From the NCBI GenBank assembly GCA_023387965.1, contig JAEWHE010000013.1, forward strand, positions 1 through 12,445: a stretch of 12,445 nucleotides of DNA, read 5' to 3'. The position numbers and the translations under genes were made by a program. Origin of the DNA: Bacteroidota bacterium. GTDB lineage: Bacteria; Bacteroidota; Bacteroidia; Flavobacteriales; Flavobacteriaceae. The notes under the pieces were generated by a model. It saw only the letters and a program-made list of their open reading frames with translations. It had not been told where the DNA came from and made no database searches. Shown here piece after piece: positions 6,943-12,445 of the stretch. Position 1 is the stretch's first letter, and every line of letters starts with the position of its first letter.

Positions 6943-7749
6943 ATGGATAAATTTAAAATAAAAAAATATTTAGATGATTGTGTTTTTGTTGCGTATAACG
7001 TTGTAGCCAAGTTGGTTTTTCTGGCGAGTTATAAAATAAGGAATGTTGTTAAAGGGAATTTGGTTTATAAGAATAAGCATAAAGGTGAGCGTTGCTTTAT
7101 ATTGGGGACAGGCCCCTCTTTGGGTGAGTTAAGCGATAGACAAATTGCGCAGTTGGGTGGCGAGTATACCTTTGGCTTGAATTCTTTATATAAATCCGAT
7201 GTGGGGAAGGCTTTGCGTCCTGCTTATTATGCTTTAGTTGATAATAACTATTGGGAGTGCTTGCAAAGCACATATGCAGATGTTGTTAGTTTGTATAAAG
7301 AGGCCCCGCCAGTTTTTATAACAGACCCGCGGGCGAAAAGAATAGTTGAAGAGATCCAGCAAGATGTGAGTGCCATTTATGTATATGCAAAAAAATATCC
7401 AGTAGGTCAGGTTAGCTTTGAACTAGATAAGGATATCTATGGATTGATGAATGTTGTAAGCGTTTGTATTGTTTCTGCGATGTATATGGGGTTTAAAGAG
7501 ATTTATTTGTTGGGGTGTGACTATAACGCTTTTTGTAATTTCGGGCATGGTCATTGTTATGATGATGAAAAGGAGATGGAGGAGGTCTCGTATAATCTTG
7601 CTTTTTATCTTAAATACTATCATATCACCACGGAGTTTCATTATTTAATAGCGAAGCTCGCAAAAAAGCACGGCGTTAGTGTTGTAAATTTAACTGATGT
7701 GAGTTTGTTGGATGCTTATCCGCGCCGCCCGGTTTCTTCCGTTATTTAA
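6943..7749 (+). CDS. DUF115/MptE-like, GT42-like protein; candidate glycosyltransferase
   Basis: A 268-residue protein of no assigned function. ATG 6943 is preferred over GTG 6934 because GGGGTGA (6931-6937) is a well-spaced ribosome site for it. A hydrophobic or amphipathic start (about 12-35) may bind the membrane. Next come a nucleotide-fold loop, CFILGTGPSLGEL (51-63), a VSVCIVSAMYMGFKEIYLLG helix-strand unit (172-191) followed by CDY, an HGH (202-204), and NLTDVSLLDAYPR near the end (249-261). This order closely parallels GT42 sialyltransferases such as Campylobacter Cst-II (GNGPSL; GYKEIYLSGIDF; catalytic His; CPNSLL) and DUF115/Maf-type proteins linked to Pse transfer. In this window it is the only glycosyltransferase-like gene and lies beside the CMP-Pse genes. 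I infer a role in transferring Pse; a pterin pyrophosphokinase role is unlikely. The gene is very AT-rich (17 G+C of 60 in 6961-7020). Confidence 0.6.
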   Translation: MDKFKIKKYLDDCVFVAYNVVAKLVFLASYKIRNVVKGNLVYKNKHKGERCFILGTGPSLGELSDRQIAQLGGEYTFGLNSLYKSDVGKALRPAYYALVDNNYWECLQSTYADVVSLYKEAPPVFITDPRAKRIVEEIQQDVSAIYVYAKKYPVGQVSFELDKDIYGLMNVVSVCIVSAMYMGFKEIYLLGCDYNAFCNFGHGHCYDDEKEMEEVSYNLAFYLKYYHITTEFHYLIAKLAKKHGVSVVNLTDVSLLDAYPRRPVSSVI

Positions 7750-7765
7750 TATAGTGTAGGTATTT

Positions 7766-8404
7766 ATGCGGATTTTTGGATATACTATTATTTATTTGAT
7801 TTCAAAAGTAATAAAGAAATTGCGGTTTCCCTCAGTTATAGACTCCGAAATTCATAAGTCAGCCAAATTAGAGGCGGGTACGAGTTTTGTTTCATCACGT
7901 ATGGGCCGCTACAGCTTTTGTGGTTACGATTGTGATGTCTATCATTGTGATATAGGAGCATTTACCTCTATCGCCAGTGGCGTCGTCATTGGGGGCGCCA
8001 GGCACCCGATGGAGTGGGTAAGTATGTCGCCTGTCTTTTACAAGGGGCGAGACAGTGTCACAAAAAAATTTGCCGAGCACGCGTTACAGATTGCATCCAA
8101 GATCTCAATTGGAAGCGACGTATGGATAGGGAGATCGGCAGTTATTTTGCCCGGTGTCTGTATTGGTAATGGAGCTGTAGTTGGGGCAGGGGCAGTTGTA
8201 ACGAAAGATGTACCACCTTACGCCATCGCTGTCGGCAATCCGGCAAAAATCATTAGATATCGATTTAGTCCATCTGTGATAAAGCAGTTGGAGGAGATAA
8301 AATGGTGGGAGTTTTCAGATGAAAAGTTGGCTAATTTAGGTGGTAAATTCAATGATTTAGATGCTTTTTTACATGAACTGACGATAGAGAAAGACGTGCT
8401 ATAG
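7766..8404 (+). CDS. CatB-type hexapeptide-repeat acetyltransferase
   Basis: A 212-residue left-handed beta-helix acetyltransferase. Residues 25-75 and 95-150 carry imperfect hexapeptide repeats ([LIV]GxxxX), ending with VWIGRSAVILPGVCIGNGAV and AVGNPAKIIRYRF, the classic C-terminal signature of the XAT/CatB and NodL/LacA group. IGGARHPMEWVS (75-86) places His80 where XAT enzymes have their catalytic histidine. The first ~20 residues are hydrophobic and may associate with the membrane. ATG 7766 follows a modest TAGG site. In O-antigen loci such enzymes O-acetylate sugar residues, and that is the likely role here; an N-acyl role on an amino sugar cannot be excluded. AT-rich, like both neighbours; 16 bases after the previous stop. 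Confidence 0.82.
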   Translation: MRIFGYTIIYLISKVIKKLRFPSVIDSEIHKSAKLEAGTSFVSSRMGRYSFCGYDCDVYHCDIGAFTSIASGVVIGGARHPMEWVSMSPVFYKGRDSVTKKFAEHALQIASKISIGSDVWIGRSAVILPGVCIGNGAVVGAGAVVTKDVPPYAIAVGNPAKIIRYRFSPSVIKQLEEIKWWEFSDEKLANLGGKFNDLDAFLHELTIEKDVL

Positions 8405-8441
8405 CCTAAGTCCTCGGTGTGCCAGAAAAGAGTTTAAAGCC

Positions 8442-9596
8442 ATGTGTGGAAAATCTATAAAGCCGGAGCGTTGGCAACTCTATGCCATGGCTTTTGTTAT
8501 ATTGTTTGTGTTTTTCAGTTTCTTTATAAATAGCCCATTCTCGTTGTTTGTGGGTACTTTATTTGTAGGGCTCTATTCTCTTTCTGATATTATCCAAAGG
8601 CCTGTTTCACGTAATGTTTTAGTTCTTTTGTTATTATGTTCAGTATCTGTAATTCCAGTTTTCTTGGCTTTAAATCATGGCTTCAGCGTGTTTTTCTATT
8701 ACATGTCAACTGTTTTTTGTTTTTTTGCGGCTCGTAAAATGGTATCGAGCCATAGGTGCTTAGTGTTGCAGGCTTATCAGTTTTCTTTTTATTTTTTATT
8801 TTTTATTTTCCTTTTTCTTTATTACATTTATAGAGATGAGGCTGAGCCTTTTGGAGCCATTATTGAGGGTGCAAGTACTAATGGGATTCCGTCGTATTTT
8901 ATAGTTTTGCAAGTGGCGCTGTCTTTAATCGCTTTTTCTATTAATGGCAGGCTTCCTTTGTTGTCTGCGGCTATGACCTTTTTCATTGCGGTGCTAGGTA
9001 TTGGAAGAGGTTCTATATTGGCTGCCTTTGCTATTTTTTCTTTTAGCTTTCTATTTAATTTTTGTCTCGATGTCAAAGATAAAAGAGTTGGTAGGGTTTT
9101 GGGTGTTATAGGCTGTTTTGCTGTTTTGTTTTTTGTTTTTTGTTTTAGCTATGATGCTGTTTTCGAGTATTTTTATGCTAGAACAAATCTTTCAAGAGGG
9201 TTATATGATTCCGCTAGGGTTGAAATGATTAGTGATTACGTAGGAAGTATTTCCGCTATAGGTCTTTTTGCTGGCTCTAGTTTTGATGGTACTGTAATTG
9301 CTGAGCTCTATGGAAATAATCCTCATAATTCATTTATGCGATCTCATTCTTATATGGGGTTGGGTGTGTTTTTGATGGTTTTGTTTTCGCCGTTTTTGTT
9401 CTTTTTTTCAAGAGTAAAGCTCTCTGCTAAGATTGCCTATTTTTCACTTGTGATGATTTTGTTTTTTAGGGCATTTTCTGAGCCAATATTGTTTCCAACA
9501 TTGTTGGATATTTTTTATTTTGTTATATTTTTGTTTTTCTTTAAAGGGCGGGCTGTTGGGCGTCCTTCGGTTTTGCATAATAAGGGTGCTGTATAA
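8442..9596 (+). CDS. wzy: Wzy-like O-antigen polymerase
   Basis: A 384-residue membrane protein with about ten hydrophobic segments and few soluble loops, highly divergent as Wzy proteins are. Two features favour polymerase over a generic membrane protein: a larger polar loop around residues 240-300 containing NNPHNSFMRSHSYMGLGVF (about 287-305), the HN-x-F / Y-x-G pattern of Wzy and O-antigen ligase (Wzy_C-like) proteins, and pairing with wzx. Wzy joins flipped repeat units on the periplasmic face. ATG 8442 has AAAGAG (8427-8432) about nine bases upstream. The gene is extremely T-rich on the coding strand, consistent with low-GC transfer. Its stop is 13 bases before wbpG. A WaaL-type ligase is the alternative, but ligases usually lie elsewhere in Pseudomonas. 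Confidence 0.78.
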   Translation: MCGKSIKPERWQLYAMAFVILFVFFSFFINSPFSLFVGTLFVGLYSLSDIIQRPVSRNVLVLLLLCSVSVIPVFLALNHGFSVFFYYMSTVFCFFAARKMVSSHRCLVLQAYQFSFYFLFFIFLFLYYIYRDEAEPFGAIIEGASTNGIPSYFIVLQVALSLIAFSINGRLPLLSAAMTFFIAVLGIGRGSILAAFAIFSFSFLFNFCLDVKDKRVGRVLGVIGCFAVLFFVFCFSYDAVFEYFYARTNLSRGLYDSARVEMISDYVGSISAIGLFAGSSFDGTVIAELYGNNPHNSFMRSHSYMGLGVFLMVLFSPFLFFFSRVKLSAKIAYFSLVMILFFRAFSEPILFPTLLDIFYFVIFLFFFKGRAVGRPSVLHNKGAV

Positions 9597-9609
9597 TGGC
9601 GGTGAAAGT

Positions 9610-10734
9610 ATGATTTGTGTAAAGTGTATTATGGATACGTCGGATCCTAATATAAGCTTCGATGATCAAGGCGTCTGTGATTATTGTAATAACTTTAGGT
9701 TGGAAATATCGCCAAATTGGCACCCCGATCAGCGTGGTGCAGCGGAACTTAAAGCGCTCGCCACGAAGATCAGGAAGCAGGGGGAAGGCAAGGGTTTTGA
9801 TTGCGTCATCGGGCTTAGTGGTGGGCTTGATAGTTCTTATGCCGCCTATGTAGCAAAGGAAAAAATGGGGCTGCGACCGTTGCTTTTCCATGTTGATGCC
9901 GGCTGGAACACCGATCAGGCAGTAGGAAATATCGAGAAACTGGTGGATGGCCTGGGGCTTGACCTCTATACCGAGGTCATCAACTGGGAAGAGATGAAAG
10001 ATCTGCAGGTCGCCTTCTTGCGCTCTCAAATCGCAGACCAAGATCTTCCCCAAGACGCCGCGTTCTTTTCGGCCCTTTATAAGTTTGCACGCCAGCATAA
10101 AATCAAATATGTGTTGACCGGCGCCAACTACTCGACTGAGTGTTGCCGTGAGCCGGAGGAGTGGGGTGGGTACCCTGGTATCGATAAGACATTGTTTGCC
10201 GACATCCACAAGCGGTTTGGCAAGCGTCCGCTGAAGACCTTTCCGCTGGTGGATATCATTACCTACAAGATCCTATATCAACGCGTGCTGGGCATGGAGA
10301 TCGTCAAGCCGCTCAACCTGGTGCCTTACGTCAAGAAGGACGCCGAAGCAGAGCTGGAGCGCCGCTTCGGTTGGCAGAAATTCCAGCACAAGCACCACGA
10401 GTCCCGCTTCACGCGCTTCTACGAAGATTACTGGATGCCGCGTAAATTCGGCTACGAAAAGCGCCGGGCGCATTTCTCCAGCCTGATCATGACTGGACAG
10501 ATGACCCGAGACGAGGCACTGGAGCGTATAACCAAGCCGGAGATGGACGATCAGTTCCTGAAAACGGAATTCGAGTTCGTGGCCAACAAGCTGGGTCTGT
10601 CAGTCGATGAGCTGCAGGCGATTTTCGATGGGGAAAACAAAACCTATCTTGAGTACAAGAACAAACGCTTTCTTATCGGTATCGGCTCGCGTGTGATGAG
10701 CGCACTTGGATTGGAAAGAAGGCTTTTCAGATGA
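9610..10734 (+). CDS. wbpG: N-acetyl sugar amidotransferase (WbpG/LfnA/WbuX family)
   Basis: Converts an N-acetyl group on a nucleotide sugar to an N-acetamidino group, using ammonia delivered by the HisH2/HisF2 partners. The protein is 374 residues from ATG 9610, chosen because GGTGA (9601-9605) precedes it and the family N-terminus MICVKC follows; a longer frame opening at 9520 lies inside wzy. It shows two CxxC pairs (Cys3/Cys6, Cys23/Cys26), probably zinc-binding, and the PP-loop SGGLDSS (70-76) of adenylating ATP pyrophosphatases. Established homologues are P. aeruginosa WbpG (O5), LfnA (O12) and E. coli O145 WbuX; the latter two form L-FucNAm, and the fnlA start downstream points to that role. 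Its first ~100 bases are AT-rich like wzy, the rest GC-rich. It overlaps hisH2 as ATGA. Confidence 0.93.
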   Translation: MICVKCIMDTSDPNISFDDQGVCDYCNNFRLEISPNWHPDQRGAAELKALATKIRKQGEGKGFDCVIGLSGGLDSSYAAYVAKEKMGLRPLLFHVDAGWNTDQAVGNIEKLVDGLGLDLYTEVINWEEMKDLQVAFLRSQIADQDLPQDAAFFSALYKFARQHKIKYVLTGANYSTECCREPEEWGGYPGIDKTLFADIHKRFGKRPLKTFPLVDIITYKILYQRVLGMEIVKPLNLVPYVKKDAEAELERRFGWQKFQHKHHESRFTRFYEDYWMPRKFGYEKRRAHFSSLIMTGQMTRDEALERITKPEMDDQFLKTEFEFVANKLGLSVDELQAIFDGENKTYLEYKNKRFLIGIGSRVMSALGLERRLFR

Positions 10735-11345
10735 TTACCATCATCAATTACGGTCTGGGCAATATCCAGGCGTTCGTCAACGTCTACAAGCGGCTGCATA
10801 TCCCAGTCAAGATAGCGACGAACGCCGAGCAGCTGGCCGGAGCCAGCAAACTGATCCTACCCGGCGTAGGTGCGTTCGACCATGCCATGCAGCGGCTGAA
10901 CGCTTCCGGCATGCGACAGACTCTCGACGAAATGATTATCGGGCAGGGCGTACCTGTACTAGGTATTTGCGTGGGTATGCAAATGCTCGCAGACTCCAGT
11001 GACGAGGGTGTGCTGCCTGGCCTGGGGTGGATTCCGGGCCAAGTGCGCAATTTCCATTCGGTGCCTGAGTCGAGCGAGCTGGCTCTCCCCCATATGGGCT
11101 GGAACGATGTGCTGCCAACGCCTGGGAGCCCGTTGTTCGAGGGGCAACAGGAGAGCTGGCTGTTCTATTTTCTTCATTCCTACTTCTTCGAGTGCGCTGA
11201 GCCTGAGCATATCGCTGCTACTGCCACCTATGGCGCTGGTTTTAGTTGTTCAGTCTCATCGAAGAATGTGCATGGGGTGCAGTTCCATCCCGAGAAGAGC
11301 CACCACTGTGGCGTCGCCCTGCTGAAGAACTTCGCGGAACTGTGA
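10731..11345 (+). CDS. hisH2: HisH-type glutaminase of the sugar amidation complex
   Basis: A class I glutamine amidotransferase of 204 residues that hydrolyses glutamine and channels ammonia. The complete triad is visible: Cys80 in GICVGMQ, and His186 with Glu188 in GVQFHPEKS. N-terminal ITIINYGLGNIQ and LPGVGAFDHAM are typical HisH segments. In histidine synthesis HisH pairs with HisF. Here the linkage to wbpG and to a HisF paralogue with an altered active site indicates the dedicated O-antigen version (WbuY in E. coli O145). It overlaps wbpG by four bases and is separated from hisF2 by one base, so the subunits are likely made together. No other his genes are nearby, which argues against a primary role in histidine synthesis. 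Confidence 0.92.
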   Translation: MITIINYGLGNIQAFVNVYKRLHIPVKIATNAEQLAGASKLILPGVGAFDHAMQRLNASGMRQTLDEMIIGQGVPVLGICVGMQMLADSSDEGVLPGLGWIPGQVRNFHSVPESSELALPHMGWNDVLPTPGSPLFEGQQESWLFYFLHSYFFECAEPEHIAATATYGAGFSCSVSSKNVHGVQFHPEKSHHCGVALLKNFAEL

Positions 11346-11346
11346 A

Positions 11347-12132
11347 ATGTTGAGACCACGCATCATCCCCTGCCTGTTGATTCAAGACAGCGGCCTCGTC
11401 AAGACCGTTCGTTTCAAGGATCCTAAATACGTTGGTGATCCGATTAATGCAGTGAAGATCTTCAACGAGAAGGAAGCGGACGAGCTGATCGTCATCGATA
11501 TCGACGCCACTGCCAAGGGCCGCGAGCCCGATTACCAGCAGATCGCTCACCTTGCGTCTGAATGCCGGATGCCGCTTTGCTACGGCGGAGGCGTGCGTAC
11601 AGCCGAACAGGCCAAGCGCATCATCGCGCTGGGCGTCGAGAAGGTTGCCATCAGCTCGGCTGCACTGGCCAACCCCTCACTGATCAGTGAAATTGCTGCC
11701 GAGATTGGTCGGCAGAGTGTGGTCGTAGTACTCGATCACAAGCAGCGGCTACTGGGTAAGACTCAGGACGTCTGGACACATAACGGCACGCGCAACACCA
11801 AACGCAGCGTCGTTGATGTCGCGCTGGAAATGGAGAAGCTCGGAGCGGGTGAGATCGTCATCAACTCCATCGATAACGACGGGAAGATGAAAGGCTATGA
11901 CCTAGCGCTGGCTGCGCACTTGCGCGAGCTGCTAACCGTCCCGCTGACGGTGCTTGGTGGTGGTGGCAGCCTCGATGATATACACAAGGTGGTCGCTGCC
12001 TGTGGTGTTGTTGGCGTCGCGGCAGGTAGTTTTTTCGTGTTCAAAGGCCCTTATCGCGCGGTGTTGATCAGCTATCCCACAGCACAGCAAAAACTCGACT
12101 CTATCTATTCAGCCTTGCAGGATGGCCGCTAA
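11347..12132 (+). CDS. hisF2: HisF-type cyclase paralogue of the sugar amidation complex
   Basis: A 261-residue (beta/alpha)8 barrel closely related to HisF, called WbuZ in E. coli O145. Family landmarks are RIIPCL at the start, DELIVIDIDAT, CYGGGVRT, a VVVVLDHK strand with Asp130, GAGEIVINSIDNDG, and VLGGGGS near the end. The catalytic Asp11 of standard HisF (CLDVKDG) is replaced by Leu (CLLIQDSG), while Asp130 is kept. In T. maritima HisF both aspartates are needed for the cyclase reaction, so this protein should not make imidazole glycerol phosphate. It probably serves as the ammonia-conducting partner of HisH2 and WbpG. A 30-base gap separates its stop from fnlA. Confidence 0.92.
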   Translation: MLRPRIIPCLLIQDSGLVKTVRFKDPKYVGDPINAVKIFNEKEADELIVIDIDATAKGREPDYQQIAHLASECRMPLCYGGGVRTAEQAKRIIALGVEKVAISSAALANPSLISEIAAEIGRQSVVVVLDHKQRLLGKTQDVWTHNGTRNTKRSVVDVALEMEKLGAGEIVINSIDNDGKMKGYDLALAAHLRELLTVPLTVLGGGGSLDDIHKVVAACGVVGVAAGSFFVFKGPYRAVLISYPTAQQKLDSIYSALQDGR

Positions 12133-12162
12133 GCGACTCTGCACCTCGACTCTAGGTTTCTT

Positions 12163-12445
12163 ATGTTCAAAGGAAAAAAGCTACTCATTTCTGGTGGTAC
12201 TGGTTCTTTCGGTAACGCCGTGCTCAAGCGGTTTCTCGATACCGATATTACTGAAATCCGAATTTTCAGCCGTGACGAAAAAAAGCAAGATGACATGCGT
12301 AAGCGCTACGCTAACTCGAAGCTGAAGTTTTATATTGGTGATGTGCGCGATTACCAGAGCGTGTTGAACGCGACGCGAGGGGTGGACTACATCTTCCATG
12401 CCGCGGCGTTGAAGCAGGTCCCGTCCTGCGAGTTCCATCCTATGG
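12163..12445 (+). CDS. fnlA: UDP-GlcNAc 4,6-dehydratase/epimerase, FnlA/WbjB/CapE type (3' partial)
   Basis: The first 94 residues of an extended short-chain dehydrogenase, cut by the window end. GGTGSFG (11-17) binds NAD(P). SRDEKKQDDMRKRY (36-49) and HAAALKQVPSCEFHP (79-93) match the FnlA/WbjB/CapE subgroup; PseB and WbpM-type relatives differ here (for example ALKHVP and SRDELKQ in PseB, as I recall). FnlA acts on UDP-GlcNAc in the first step to UDP-L-FucNAc, followed by FnlB/WbjC and FnlC/WbjD, which should lie to the right. ATG 12163 has TAGGT (12152-12157 region) upstream. The link to wbpG-hisH2-hisF2 implies L-FucNAm as product, as in E. coli O145 and P. aeruginosa O12. UDP-L-QuiNAc pathways use related enzymes and remain an alternative. 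Confidence 0.88.
   Translation, partial: MFKGKKLLISGGTGSFGNAVLKRFLDTDITEIRIFSRDEKKQDDMRKRYANSKLKFYIGDVRDYQSVLNATRGVDYIFHAAALKQVPSCEFHPM

Noticed and set aside
9520..9609. Upstream start for wbpG inside wzy
   Set aside because: The added residues are hydrophobic shadow translation of wzy, and the family begins MICVKC at 9610.
9541..10209. Long open frame on the minus strand opposite wbpG
   Set aside because: It mirrors the wzy end and wbpG, has no ribosome site or family-like motif, and wbpG is certain.
10731..12132. hisH and hisF as part of a histidine operon
   Set aside because: They are linked to wbpG and O-antigen genes, HisF lacks Asp11, and no hisB, hisA or hisI is nearby.
12163..12445. 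The final gene read as pseB
   Set aside because: EKKQDDMRKRY and ALKQVPSCEF match the FnlA/WbjB/CapE subgroup, and the amidation genes directly before it fit L-FucNAm synthesis.
1..12445. tRNA genes, CRISPR arrays, insertion sequences and transposases
   Set aside because: I saw no cloverleaf, no regularly spaced repeats and no transposase-like protein; the only repeat supported is the single REP palindrome.

Overview
The window looks like the interior of an O-antigen (or capsule-like surface polysaccharide) biosynthesis locus from a Pseudomonas-type gammaproteobacterium. The evidence is the family content (Wzx, Wzy, a complete run of pseC-F-G-H-I, and the wbpG/hisH2/hisF2 amidation trio known from P. 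aeruginosa B-band LPS and E. coli O145), a Pseudomonas-style REP palindrome (about 351-377), and the C-terminus of a beta-CASP metallo-beta-lactamase protein at the left edge, which I take to be the conserved flank. The genus is inferred; nothing here fixes the species.

Layout: (1) 3-299, tail of a beta-CASP MBL-fold protein. (2) 300-1066, a non-coding flank with a REP-like palindrome and a gene graveyard. The graveyard holds a piece of a conserved hypothetical protein fused to a frameshifted ParE/RelE-type toxin remnant, followed by an AT-rich leader. (3) 1067-2317, AT-rich wzx flippase. (4) 2349-6856, pseC, pseF, pseG, pseH, pseI, each overlapping the next by four bases, encoding most of the CMP-pseudaminic acid pathway. 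(5) 6943-9596, a very AT-rich block with a DUF115/GT42-like protein (candidate glycosyltransferase), a CatB-type hexapeptide O-acetyltransferase and a Wzy-like polymerase. (6) 9610-12132, wbpG/lfnA/wbuX, hisH2 and hisF2, converting an N-acetyl sugar to an acetamidino sugar. (7) 12163 to the right edge, the start of fnlA/wbjB, first enzyme of UDP-L-FucNAc synthesis.

Together the genes predict a repeat unit with a pseudaminic acid derivative and an acetamidino sugar, most likely L-FucNAm, with possible O-acetylation, assembled by the Wzx/Wzy route. All genes are on the + strand and closely packed. The first Pse enzyme (PseB), the other glycosyltransferases, the initiating transferase and the chain-length regulator are not in the window.

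I did not find a wholly new system. The most notable points are the GT42/DUF115-like protein as the only transferase candidate beside a Pse pathway, the missing pseB in a locus that carries fnlA, the loss of the catalytic Asp11 in HisF2, and the decayed toxin in the flank.
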